From Agromyces aurantiacus (lineage in GTDB: Bacteria; Actinomycetota; Actinomycetes; Actinomycetales; Microbacteriaceae): a DNA stretch of 64,000 bases. Below, one piece after another: positions 33,570 to 41,782 of this stretch. Within the stretch, counting starts at the first letter, position 1; the number at the start of each line of letters is the position of its first letter. The translations under genes were made by a program, and so were the position numbers. The notes below the pieces were generated by a model. It did not search any database. It saw only the letters and a program-made list of their open reading frames with translations, and was not told where the DNA came from. The DNA lies in the NCBI RefSeq assembly GCF_016907355.1, contig NZ_JAFBBW010000001.1:2852001-2916000 (forward strand), given 5' to 3'.

Positions 33570-34766
33570 TCAGGCCCGACCCTTCAGGATCATGTGCCAG
33601 TAGACCCACGGCAGGATGTGCCGGTCGAAGAGCCAGGAGAGCCGGCGCTCGCGCGACAGCGTGCGCCAGAACGGGATCGTGGGCGTCAGCCGGTACCGGT
33701 CGTCGAACTCGGCGAAGACCACGGTCGATCGCGACACCGTGAACGGGCAGACGGAGTAGCCGTTGTACCGCCTCGTCGGCTCCCACCCCTCGAGCACCGC
33801 GGCGAGGTTCTCGGCCAGCACCTTCGTCTGCTTGCGCAGGGCCCCGCCCGACTTCGAGTTGCGCGTGGCCGCGGCGTCGCCGAGCGACCAGACGTTCGGG
33901 TATCGCACGTGCCGCAGGGTCTCGGGGTCGACCTCCACGAATCCCCCGTCGTCGCCGGGTGCCGGCAGGCTCGTGTCCTTGAGCCAGTCCGGCGCGGATT
34001 GGGGCGGCACCGCGTTGAGCACGTCGAAGCGGATCGTCTCCGAGGGACCGCCGTGCGTGGATCCGATCTCGATCGTCCGGCGCTCGCCGTCGACCGACTG
34101 CACCTCGCTCCCGGTGCGCAGCTCGATGCCGTACTCGGCGATCTTGCGGTCGAGCTCGCGGTCGATCTCGGGGATGCCGAACACGGTCGGGTCGGGCACG
34201 ACCATCACCACGCGGATGTCGCCGAGCACGCCCGTCGCGCGCCAGTAGTCGCAGGCGAGGTACATGGGCTTCTGCGCGGCGCCGGCGCACTTCGCCGGTC
34301 CGGGGGGCTGCGTGAACACCACCGTGCCACGACGGAGGTCGCGGAGCAGTCGGGACGCCTTGGCCACGAGCTCGTACTCGTAGTGCGAGGCGACGGCGGG
34401 CGTGCGGATCGCGGCGGCGAGGCCCGGGATGCGGTCCCAGTCGAGCTGGATCCCGGGACACACCACGAGGTGGTCGTATCCGACGCGACCGCCGGAGGCG
34501 AGCACGACGGCGTCGTGCTCGGGTTCGATTCCCGCGGCGGCGTCACGGATCCATCCGACGCCTCTGGGCATCGCGGCGGCCTGCGGCCGCACCGTGGTGC
34601 TGAGGCGGGCCCTGCCGCCCGCGACATGCGAGAACAGCGGCTGGAAACGGTGCTGCTCCCGCGGCTCGATCACCACCACGTCCTCGACGCCCAGTCGATG
34701 CAGTCGTCCGGCGACCGACAGCCCGGCGTTGCCGCCTCCGATGACTACGACGCGGTGATGGGTCAT
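33570..34766 (-). CDS. Sulfide:quinone oxidoreductase
   Basis: 398 aa. VVVIGGGNAGLSVAGRL binds FAD. Cys103 (VVCPG), Cys160 (PAKCAGAAQKP) and a Cys near residue 350 (YSVCPFTVS) correspond to the SQR cysteines that form the persulfide bridge; KCAGAPQK is the family fingerprint. The C-terminal amphipathic segment (WLFDRHILPWVYWHMILKG) should dock on the membrane. It oxidises sulfide to sulfane sulfur and reduces quinone; the rhodanese/TusA/DsrE flavoprotein nearby can take the product. Confidence 0.88.
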   Translation of the reverse strand: MTHHRVVVIGGGNAGLSVAGRLHRLGVEDVVVIEPREQHRFQPLFSHVAGGRARLSTTVRPQAAAMPRGVGWIRDAAAGIEPEHDAVVLASGGRVGYDHLVVCPGIQLDWDRIPGLAAAIRTPAVASHYEYELVAKASRLLRDLRRGTVVFTQPPGPAKCAGAAQKPMYLACDYWRATGVLGDIRVVMVVPDPTVFGIPEIDRELDRKIAEYGIELRTGSEVQSVDGERRTIEIGSTHGGPSETIRFDVLNAVPPQSAPDWLKDTSLPAPGDDGGFVEVDPETLRHVRYPNVWSLGDAAATRNSKSGGALRKQTKVLAENLAAVLEGWEPTRRYNGYSVCPFTVSRSTVVFAEFDDRYRLTPTIPFWRTLSRERRLSWLFDRHILPWVYWHMILKGRA

Positions 34767-34899
34767 GCGTCTCGCCTCCACGATGCTCGGGCCGCGCTCG
34801 GCAGCCGCGGGCCACGCTATGCGGCGGCGGCCGAGGCGGCGACGGGTTGACGCGACCGTCGTCGACGCGTAGCCCTCCTCCATCCGTAGCATGGAAGGC

Positions 34900-35127
34900 A
34901 TGATCGAGCCCGGCGTCTACGAGCACTACAAGGGCCGGCGCTACGAGGTGCTGACGACCGCGCGCCACAGCGAGACCGAGGAGTGGTTCGTCGTCTACCG
35001 GCAGCAGTACGGCGACGGCAGCACGTGGGTGCGGCCGCTCGAGATGTTCGACGAGACGGTCGAGGTCGACGGCCGCACCATGCCGCGGTTCCGGCGCGTC
35101 GACGACGGGCCGCGTCAGCCCGAGTAG
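34900..35127 (+). CDS. DUF1653-family protein, leaderless
   Basis: 75 aa: MIEPGVYEHYKGRRYEVL, then WFVVYRQ and a C-terminal MPRFRRV. This is the small DUF1653 beta-barrel family of unknown function. The start at 34900 is chosen over an upstream ATG at 34891 because TAGCAT (34887-34892) then sits seven bases before it, matching the leaderless promoter layout seen repeatedly here. Its last bases overlap the end of the convergent CitE-like gene by 13 bases. Confidence 0.82.
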   Translation: MIEPGVYEHYKGRRYEVLTTARHSETEEWFVVYRQQYGDGSTWVRPLEMFDETVEVDGRTMPRFRRVDDGPRQPE

Positions 35128-36113
35128 TCCGATGCGGCCGATGGGACCGCGGCCACGTCGAGACCGAATGCCGCTGCGGCGTCGCTGATGCGGCGGGCGC
35201 GGCCGATGCGGGGCAGGTCGCTGCCATCGCGGATGCCGCAGCGCTCGAGCGTCTCGAGCACCTCGAGCGCCCAGGCGAGATCGCCCGGCGAGGGGCTCAT
35301 CGCCGCGTGCACGGCCCCGACCTGCTCCTCGCGCAGGCAGAGGCGCCCGGTCATGCCGACGGATGCGGCGTGCGCCGACGCCTCGGCGAGCGCGGCCGCG
35401 TCGCGCGACACGGTGGGCCCGTCGACCGGGCCCGGCAGCCCGGCCGCCCGGCTCGTGCTGACGAGGCGCGACCGCGCGTACAGCAGCGCGAGCGGGTCGT
35501 CGGCGGCGCCGGTGTCGCGACGGAAGTCGCCGCTGCCGAACGCGAGGCGCGTGACGCCGGGCGCCGAGGCGATCTCGAGCGCCGCCTCGACGCCGCGCGC
35601 GCTCTCGACGAGCGCGACGATCGGCGGCGGGGCCGCTCCGCCGCCGAGCGCATCGACCGTGCGTCGGACGTGATCGGGAGACTCGACCTTGGCGAGCACG
35701 ACGCCCGCGACGAGGCCGCGACCACGCAGCAGCGCGACGTCCGTGCGCCACTCGTCGGACGCGGCATCCGCGATGCGCACCCACACCCGCACGCGGGCCG
35801 CCGAGCCCGACCCGTCGAGCGCATCGAGCGTGTCGACCGCGTCGACGAGCGCCCGGCGGGCCTCGCCCTTGCGGTCGGGTGCGACGCCGTCCTCGAGGTC
35901 GACCACGACGACGTCGGCGGTCGAGTCGGCGATCCGGGCGGCCAGGTCGTCGGCCGTGCCCGGCACGAGGAGCCAGGAACGCGCGAGCTCGGGCGCGACC
36001 GGGGCGACCCCGGCCACCGCGGCGACCCGGTCGATGACCGCGGCCGGCGCCGCCGGCGCGGAGCGATCCGCGTCGACGGCACCGGCGGTGGAACCGTGGG
36101 ACGCCGAGGTCAC
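35115..36113 (-). CDS. HpcH/HpaI aldolase / CitE-like CoA-ester lyase
   Basis: 332 aa from a GTG at 36113 that overlaps the dctA stop (GTGA). SWLLVPGTADDLAARIA, VVVVDLEDGVAP and KVESPDHVRR, then ALVESARGVE and LAFGSGDFRRD, match the CitE/malyl-CoA lyase TIM barrel, with metal-binding Glu and Asp. An extra Ala-rich N-terminus of ~40 residues is present. Cotranscription with a C4-dicarboxylate carrier suggests cleavage of a malyl-CoA-like ester. It could also be the stand-alone CitE-like citramalyl-CoA lyase. Confidence 0.85.
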   Translation of the reverse strand: MTSASHGSTAGAVDADRSAPAAPAAVIDRVAAVAGVAPVAPELARSWLLVPGTADDLAARIADSTADVVVVDLEDGVAPDRKGEARRALVDAVDTLDALDGSGSAARVRVWVRIADAASDEWRTDVALLRGRGLVAGVVLAKVESPDHVRRTVDALGGGAAPPPIVALVESARGVEAALEIASAPGVTRLAFGSGDFRRDTGAADDPLALLYARSRLVSTSRAAGLPGPVDGPTVSRDAAALAEASAHAASVGMTGRLCLREEQVGAVHAAMSPSPGDLAWALEVLETLERCGIRDGSDLPRIGRARRISDAAAAFGLDVAAVPSAASDYSG

Positions 36114-37528
36114 CGGCGGCCCGCCTTCTCGTGCTCGAGCTCGCCGACGATCGCGGCGATCGCCTCGGTCGAGGGCCGCTGCTCGCGCTCGACTTCGGCG
36201 CGCTCATCGCTCGACAGGTGGTCGTCGACGCTCATGGTGGTCTCGTCGAACGGCTTCTCGCCCGCGAGCACGGCGCGGAGCTGCGTGCGGTCGAGCTCCT
36301 TGGTCCAGGTGCCGACGAGGAGGGTCGCGACCGCGTTGCCCGTGAAGTTCGTGAGCGCGCGCGCCTCCGACATGAACCGGTCGATGCCGACGATGACGCC
36401 GACGCCGTCGACCAGGTCGGGCCGGTGCGCCTGCAGCCCGCCCGCGAGGGTCGCGAGCCCGGCGCCCGTGACGCCCGCGGCGCCCTTTGAGGCGACCATC
36501 ATGAACAGGAGGAGACCGATCTGCTCGGGGATCGACAGCGGCGTGCCCATGGCCGAGGCGATGAACAGCGAGGCCATCGTGAGGTAGATCGCGGTGCCGT
36601 CGAGGTTGAACGAGTAGCCGGTCGGCACGGTGATACCGGCGACGGGCTTGGAGACGCCCGCGTGCTCCATCTTGGCGATGAGCCTGGGCAGTGCGACCTC
36701 GCTCGAGGAGGTAGAGACGATGAGCAGGTACTCCCGGCCGAGGTACTTCATCATCGAGAAGATGTTCACGCGAGCGACCGCCCAGAGCAGCGACCCGAGC
36801 ACGACCACGATGAAGATCGCGCACGTGAGGTAGAAGGCGACCATGAGCGTGCCGAGCGAGATGATCGCGGCGACGCCGGTCGCGCCGACGACGGCGGCGA
36901 TCGCGCCGAACGCGCCGATGGGCGCGACCCACATGATCATCGCGAGGATGCGGAACACGAGCGCCTGGATCTGGCGGACGGCGCCGAGGATCGGCGCGCC
37001 CTTGGCGCCCATCTTCTGCAGCGCGAACCCGACGAGCAGGGCCACGAACAGCACCTGCAGGATGTTGCCGTCGGTCAGCGCCGACAGCAGCGAGGTCGGG
37101 ATGACGCCGAGGATGAACTCCTGCGTCGTCTTCGCCTCGCCGGTGCCGGCGTCGTAGGAGGCGCCCGCGATGTTCAGGCCCTCGCCGGGGTGGATGAGGT
37201 TGCCCACGACCAGCCCGATGCCGAGCGCGAACGTCGACATGACCATGAAGTAGAGCAGCGCGAGCCCGCCGACCTTGCCGACGATCGCGGCCTTGGCGAT
37301 CGAGCCGACGCCGAGCACGATCGTGCAGAAGATGATCGGGGCGATCATCATCTTGATGAGCAGCACGAACGCGTCGCCGATCGGCTTCAGGCCGACCGCG
37401 AACTCGGGGGCCGCGAGGCCGACGGCGATGCCGGCGGCGACCGCCGCGATCACCGCGATGTAGAGGTAGTGCGAGGAGTCGATCCTCCGCCGCGGCTTCG
37501 AGCCGTCGACGCGAGACTGGAGCGCCAT
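36110..37528 (-). CDS. dctA: C4-dicarboxylate:cation symporter DctA
   Basis: 472 aa, eight membrane helices plus two reentrant loops. STSSSEVALPRL (HP1 serine-rich loop), SFNLDGTAIYLTMA and NFTGNAVATLLVG (with the conserved Asn) are diagnostic of the DAACS family DctA branch. It imports succinate, fumarate and malate. It is divergent from a DcuS/DcuR-type two-component system, which probably controls it, and its stop overlaps the CitE-like gene start. Confidence 0.92.
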   Translation of the reverse strand: MALQSRVDGSKPRRRIDSSHYLYIAVIAAVAAGIAVGLAAPEFAVGLKPIGDAFVLLIKMMIAPIIFCTIVLGVGSIAKAAIVGKVGGLALLYFMVMSTFALGIGLVVGNLIHPGEGLNIAGASYDAGTGEAKTTQEFILGVIPTSLLSALTDGNILQVLFVALLVGFALQKMGAKGAPILGAVRQIQALVFRILAMIMWVAPIGAFGAIAAVVGATGVAAIISLGTLMVAFYLTCAIFIVVVLGSLLWAVARVNIFSMMKYLGREYLLIVSTSSSEVALPRLIAKMEHAGVSKPVAGITVPTGYSFNLDGTAIYLTMASLFIASAMGTPLSIPEQIGLLLFMMVASKGAAGVTGAGLATLAGGLQAHRPDLVDGVGVIVGIDRFMSEARALTNFTGNAVATLLVGTWTKELDRTQLRAVLAGEKPFDETTMSVDDHLSSDERAEVEREQRPSTEAIAAIVGELEHEKAGRR

Positions 37529-37709
37529 TGCCGTCCCTGCCTTCCTTGGTCGGTCATCGCCGGTGGCGACGAGTCGGGGTGTGAGGGCCAGCATGCGCGG
37601 GCGGATGTCGCGCCATCCGCTTGTGTTCATACTGTTCGCGTCGCGACCCGCGGCGTGCCCGCCGCCGAGACGTATCGTGAGAACCGACGACGGCGTTTGC
37701 GAGGTGGAC

Positions 37710-39365
37710 ATGGCCCGGTGGGTCCGCGGATGGAGCATCGCCGCGAAGCTGTTCGCGCTGCAGCTCGCGGTGATCATCGTGCTCGCCGTGATCGCGGTCG
37801 CGCTGATCTGGGCCGATGCGCGCGCCGACGTCGAGCGCGACGCCGCGGCGAAGTCGATGGCGATCGCGCAGACCATCGCGAACGACCCGTTCGTGATCGA
37901 GGGCGTGCGCTCCGACGACCCGACGGCGGTGCTGCAGCCGTACGCGGTCGACGTCATGCGCGAGGCCGGCGTCGACTTCGTCACGATCATGGCGCCCGAC
38001 CGCACGCGCTTCACGCATCCGGATCCGTCGCAGATCGGGCGGCAGTTCCTCGGCAACATCGATCCAGCGCTGGCCGGCGAGGCCTTCAGCGAGACCTACA
38101 CGGGTACGCTCGGGCCCTCGGTGCGCTCGGTGGTGCCGATCGAGGATGCCTCGGGCGAGGTCGTCGCACTCGTCGCGGCCGGCATCACGGTGTCGAACAC
38201 GCAGGTCGCGCTCGGCGCCCGGATCGCGACCGTGATCGCGGCCGCCGCGGTCATGATCGCGCTGGGCGCGCTCGGCGCGTGGCTGCTGAGCCGCTACCTG
38301 CGGCGCGTCACGTGGGGCCGCGGCGCCGAGGAGATGAGCCGCATGTTCGCGTACTACGAGGGCGTGCTGCACTCGATCGGCGAGGGGCTCGTGCTGCAGG
38401 ACGACCGCAATCGGGTCGTGCTCGCGAACGACCGGGCGGCCGAGCTGCTCGGGCTGCGCAAGCCCACGGGGCGGGATGCCGCTCCGGCGGCGCTCGAGAC
38501 GCTGGGGCTCGCGCCATCCGTCGCCGACGTGCTCGCGCGCACCGGCGCCGTGGTCGACGAGATCGTGATCACGCCGACGCACGTGCTCGTCGTCGACCGC
38601 GACGTGATCGTCTCCCGGGCGCGGCCCGGCGACGCGCGCGCCCGGCGCGTCGGCACGGTGACGACCCTGCGCGACCACACCCGGCTGCAGGAGCTCACGG
38701 GCGAGCTCGCGACCATGACCACCCTCTCCGACGCGCTGCGCTCGCAGGCGCACGAGTTCGCGAACCGGCTGCACACGATCATCGCGCTGATCGAGCTCGG
38801 CCGCCCCGACGAGGCGGTCGAACTCGCGTCGAACGAGCTCGCGCTCAGCCAGGCGCTCGCCGACCGCCTGCTCTCGGCGGTCGAGGAGCCCGTGCTGCTC
38901 GCGCTGCTGCTCGGCAAGGCCGCGCAGGCGGGCGAGCGCGGCATCCGCTTCGACGTCGACCTGCCCGAGCGGCTCGCGGCGACCGGCATCGACCCGCGCG
39001 AGACCATCACGATCGTCGGCAACCTCATCGACAACGCGCTCGACGCGGCCGCGGCGACGCCCTCCCCTGCGGTCGACGTGTCGATCGGCATGCGCGACGG
39101 ACGCCTCGTGGTCGCCGTCGCCGACAGCGGTCCGGGGCCGGTCGCGGGTGCCCGCGTCTTCGACCTCGGCGTGACCTCGAAGCCGGATGCCGCGGGCGGC
39201 GCGTCGCACGGGCGCGGCATCGGGCTCGCGCTCGTGCGCCAGTCGGTCGCGCGCCTCGGCGGCGACCTCCGCGTCGAGGGCTCGCGCTTCGAGGTGACGC
39301 TGCCCCTGCCCGCCGCTGCGGCGTCCGGCGCCGCGCCGGCCCTGCCGGGAGCCGCCGATGCCTGA
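37710..39365 (+). CDS. DcuS/CitA-type sensor histidine kinase
   Basis: 551 aa. TM1 is about residues 9-30, an extracytoplasmic PAS-like sensor domain about 35-170 (FVTIMAPDRTRFTHPDPSQIG is typical of the CitA/DcuS ligand fold), TM2 about 175-197, then a cytoplasmic PAS domain and the Spo0B-like H-box SQAHEFANRLHTIIALIELG. The ATPase shows NLIDNALDAA and GRGIGLALVRQ. ATG at 37710 is preceded by GAGG at five bases. The ligand is probably a dicarboxylate, given the divergent dctA. Confidence 0.9.
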   Translation: MARWVRGWSIAAKLFALQLAVIIVLAVIAVALIWADARADVERDAAAKSMAIAQTIANDPFVIEGVRSDDPTAVLQPYAVDVMREAGVDFVTIMAPDRTRFTHPDPSQIGRQFLGNIDPALAGEAFSETYTGTLGPSVRSVVPIEDASGEVVALVAAGITVSNTQVALGARIATVIAAAAVMIALGALGAWLLSRYLRRVTWGRGAEEMSRMFAYYEGVLHSIGEGLVLQDDRNRVVLANDRAAELLGLRKPTGRDAAPAALETLGLAPSVADVLARTGAVVDEIVITPTHVLVVDRDVIVSRARPGDARARRVGTVTTLRDHTRLQELTGELATMTTLSDALRSQAHEFANRLHTIIALIELGRPDEAVELASNELALSQALADRLLSAVEEPVLLALLLGKAAQAGERGIRFDVDLPERLAATGIDPRETITIVGNLIDNALDAAAATPSPAVDVSIGMRDGRLVVAVADSGPGPVAGARVFDLGVTSKPDAAGGASHGRGIGLALVRQSVARLGGDLRVEGSRFEVTLPLPAAAASGAAPALPGAADA

Positions 39366-40083
39366 CCAGACGGGGGCTGATGCCCCGATCCGCGTCCTGG
39401 TGGTCGAGGACGAGCCGGTCACGGCCGAGGCGCACACCGCGTACGTCCGTCGCGTCCCCGGGTTCGAGGTCGCCGGCGTCGCCCGCACCGGCGCCGAGGC
39501 GGTGCGCCTCCTCCGCGACGCCCGCGCCGCCGACGGGTCGATCGCCGGGATCGACCTGATCCTGCTCGACGTCAACCTGCCCGACACCACCGGCATCGAG
39601 CTGTGCCGTTCGCTCCGGGCCGGGGGCATCGAGATCGACGTGATCGCCGTGACGGCCGTGCGCGACGCCGCGGTCGTGCGATCCGCGGTGTCGCTCGGCA
39701 TCGTGCAGTACCTCATCAAGCCGTTCGCGTTCGCCGCGTTCGCGGAGAAGCTGAACGCCTACCGCGAGTACCGCGGCCGCGTCGGCTCGGCCGTGGTGAC
39801 CGACCAGCAGGAGGTCGACGCGTCGTTCGCGGCGCTGCGCACCTCGTCGGGCGGCGACGTGCCCAAGGGCCTCACGCGCGAGACGCTCGAGCGGGTGCGC
39901 GCTGCGGTCCGCGAGGCGCCCGACGGACGCGGCGTCTCCGCCGCCGAGCTCGCCGCTCGCCTCGACCTCTCGCGCGTCACCGCGCGCCGCTACCTCGAGC
40001 AGCTCGCGGATTCCGGCATCGTCGAGCGCGCGAGCCGGTACGGCACGCCGGGCCGGCCCGAGGTCGAGTACCGGCGACGCTGA
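39358..40083 (+). CDS. DcuR/CitB-type response regulator
   Basis: 241 aa. The receiver domain has the acidic pair in VVEDEP, phospho-Asp in LILLDVNLPD, Thr in AVTAV and Lys in LIKPFAF. The C-terminal HTH (VSAAELAARLDLSRVTARRYLEQL) is the CitB/DcuR winged type. It starts eight bases before the kinase stop, so the pair is translationally coupled. Expected target: the dctA promoter in the 180-base divergent region. Confidence 0.92.
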   Translation: MPDQTGADAPIRVLVVEDEPVTAEAHTAYVRRVPGFEVAGVARTGAEAVRLLRDARAADGSIAGIDLILLDVNLPDTTGIELCRSLRAGGIEIDVIAVTAVRDAAVVRSAVSLGIVQYLIKPFAFAAFAEKLNAYREYRGRVGSAVVTDQQEVDASFAALRTSSGGDVPKGLTRETLERVRAAVREAPDGRGVSAAELAARLDLSRVTARRYLEQLADSGIVERASRYGTPGRPEVEYRRR

Positions 40084-40118
40084 CGGCTCGGGATGTGACA
40101 ACGCAGATCGATCCTTCA

Positions 40119-40147
40119 ACGACACCGTCGGTATGACCGGTTATACT
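40119..40147 (+). promoter_or_regulatory. Leaderless promoter with palindrome for the toxin-antitoxin pair
   Basis: ACGACA (40119-40124), 17 bases, then TATACT (40142-40147), with the ATG beginning six bases later, so transcription should start at or next to the start codon. GTAT-G-ACCGGT-T-ATAC (40131-40146) overlaps the -10 and fits autorepression by a ribbon-helix-helix antitoxin. Confidence 0.6.
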
Positions 40148-40153
40148 TTCGCC

Positions 40154-40399
40154 ATGAAGACCGCGATCTCCATCCCGGATGGCGACTTCGAGCGTTTCGA
40201 ACGCGTGGCCGCCCGGCACGGCATGAACCGCTCGGAGTTCTTTCGACGCGCTGGCCGCCGCTTCGTTGAGGAACTCGAGGGCGAGGCAGAGCTGACCGCC
40301 TTGGCCGACGCGGTCATCGAACGCGTCGGGCAGCCCTCTGCCGACAGCCCGTTCCTCGCGGAGTCCGAGCGTCGCATGCTCGAGGCGACTGAGTGGTGA
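40154..40399 (+). CDS. mazE: MazE-like ribbon-helix-helix antitoxin
   Basis: 81 aa: MKTAISIPDGDFERFERVAARHG is the RHH strand and first helix, NRSEFFRRAGRRFVEEL the second helix. The C-terminus (FLAESERRMLEATEW) would occupy the MazF groove. The start at 40154 is preferred over an in-frame ATG seven codons upstream because that one overlaps the -10 box. It overlaps mazF by four bases (GTGA). No mobile element is visible beside the pair. Confidence 0.86.
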   Translation: MKTAISIPDGDFERFERVAARHGMNRSEFFRRAGRRFVEELEGEAELTALADAVIERVGQPSADSPFLAESERRMLEATEW

Positions 40400-40740
40400 T
40401 CGCCCACGGCGACGTCGTCTGGGTCGACTTCGGTTCACCGCGCGGGTCGGAACCGGCGAAGCGGCGACCTGCCGTCGTGATGCAGGAGGACTGGCTGCTC
40501 GCCACGCGGATCGCCACCGTCCTGGTCGTGCCGTTGACATCGAACGTCGCGCTGGAAGCGTTCCCCGGCAACGTGCTCGTACCCGTCGAGGCTTCCGGCC
40601 TCGAGAAGGACTCGGTGGCGGTCGTGTCGCAAGTCGGACCGGTCAGCCGTGAGTTCCTCGACGCGTTCCCGGTCGGGCACCTCCCGAGCTACGTGCAGAC
40701 GAAGATCGCCGATGGCATTCGCCTCGTCATGGGCATCTGA
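40396..40740 (+). CDS. mazF: MazF-like endoribonuclease toxin
   Basis: 114 aa. GDVVWVDFGSPRGSEPAKRRPAVVMQ is the MazF/PemK N-terminal strand pair with the conserved RRPAVV; VVPLTSN and a C-terminal SREFLDAFPVGHL helix complete the fold. Arg and Thr/Ser expected for mRNA cleavage are present. GTG at 40396 overlaps the antitoxin stop; a second GTG lies one codon upstream. Confidence 0.88.
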   Translation: MIAHGDVVWVDFGSPRGSEPAKRRPAVVMQEDWLLATRIATVLVVPLTSNVALEAFPGNVLVPVEASGLEKDSVAVVSQVGPVSREFLDAFPVGHLPSYVQTKIADGIRLVMGI

Positions 40741-40844
40741 GCCGCGACCACACTGTCGATTCGCTTACGATCCCTCATTGCGGCGGTCGCCCATCGCGGC
40801 TGCGTCTGCCAAGTCTCTCGAGTGCATCACGAGGCGTGACCCCC

Positions 40845-41187
40845 ATGTCGTGTCCCGCCTGTGGAGGCTGCAGCATGAAGAAGGTGGGTTTGTGGAAGGC
40901 TCAGCAGACGGCCGATCCGGCCGGACCCGCTCGGAAAGGTCTACATGGAAGCCAAGTAGCGCCCTCAACTCACGGTCGTAGGACTCGTGCTCCTCGCGAT
41001 CGGGATCTCGGCCGTGTGCGTTGCGTCCTGGAACCTCTCCGCCGACATCGATCGCGCGGACCGCACGGGCACGTCAGGAAACATCTTCGCGCTGGGTATC
41101 GCTCCATTGGGTTTCGTCGGATTCTGTGCCGTAGTGGCCGGAATCGTGCTGCTCGTCGTTGTCGCGGCCAGGAAGATCCGAGCCTGA
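40845..41187 (+). pseudogene. Decayed zinc-ribbon / membrane protein gene
   Basis: In one frame from ATG 40845 there is MSCPACGGCSMKKVGLW, a zinc-ribbon start. In the next frame from 40945, ATG with GGAAAGG at five bases begins MEAK, meets TAG at 40957-40959, and continues RPQLTVVGLVLLAIGISA and a second hydrophobic segment to VAARKIRA at 41187. Together they read like one zinc-ribbon plus two-helix membrane protein split by a frameshift and a nonsense codon. A 66-residue membrane peptide from GTG 40987 could still be made. Confidence 0.5.
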
Positions 41188-41259
41188 CGCTGCGGCGATC
41201 CAGCCCGTCGCAACCCGTCCGGTAGCCGGTCCCAATCAGATCCAGTTCGGAAGGTGTGG

Positions 41260-41312
41260 ACGGTTACTGCGGGTAGGCGACAGTCGACACCCGCAACGAC
41301 TGTCGTAACCGT
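41260..41312. repeat. Nested inverted repeat
   Basis: ACGGTTAC + TGCGGGT on the left pair with ACCCGCA and, after a nine-base bulge, GTAACCGT on the right. It could be a terminator for the decayed gene or part of a small structured RNA. Confidence 0.4.
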
Positions 41313-41318
41313 ACTTCA

Positions 41319-41350
41319 GCCGCCCGTTAGCCGGTCGATCGGCGGGCGGC
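41319..41350. repeat. Hairpin GCCGCCCG ... CGGGCGGC
   Basis: Perfect 8-bp stem with a 16-base loop that contains a further CCG/CGG pairing. It lies seven bases after the preceding repeat, forming a tandem structured block. Confidence 0.4.
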
Positions 41351-41782
41351 CATCCTCCACGAGATGCGCCGCTCAGCCTCGATCGCGTCGGTGTCCGGAT
41401 GACCCGCCCGATGAACCTGCCCGCCTGAGGGACCCCATCTGCGACGAGCCCACCGTCTCGTCACCCATGAGATTCGAGCGTCTCGATCGCGGTCCCGCTC
41501 CCATCCGCGCACAGGCCGAGACGAGGCGCCGTTCCGGCTGCCGGCGATTCCCGTGACGCCGTGTCGCGACCTCGAGGGTGAATCCGAGCAGTCAGGTCGG
41601 ACACGAGACAGCCTGACGACGTATCAGCGGCATGCTCTCCTGGTGCGAGTGACGACCGCGTCATCCGCCCGGTGGATTCGGGGGTTCTCCCGACGTCGCG
41701 GCGACCTCCGCTCGGTAGACTGCACGGACACCACGCCCCCTCGACCGGCCTCCACCGTGTCCGACGACAGGAGCACCACGCC

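Larger units (their letters stand above)
41188..41782 (+). other. Gene-free stretch with hairpins
   Basis: About 600 bases with no convincing ORF on either strand; third-position bias is absent and the GC content looks lower than in the flanks. It holds two inverted repeats (41260-41312 and 41319-41350). TAGACT near 41716 is a candidate -10 for the DedA gene. A 257-codon minus-strand frame here continues antisense through the DedA gene and has no start context. Confidence 0.6.

Noticed and set aside
36662..39559. 965-codon plus-strand frame across dctA and the kinase
   Set aside because: Runs antisense to dctA, then out of frame through the kinase; no recognisable domain.
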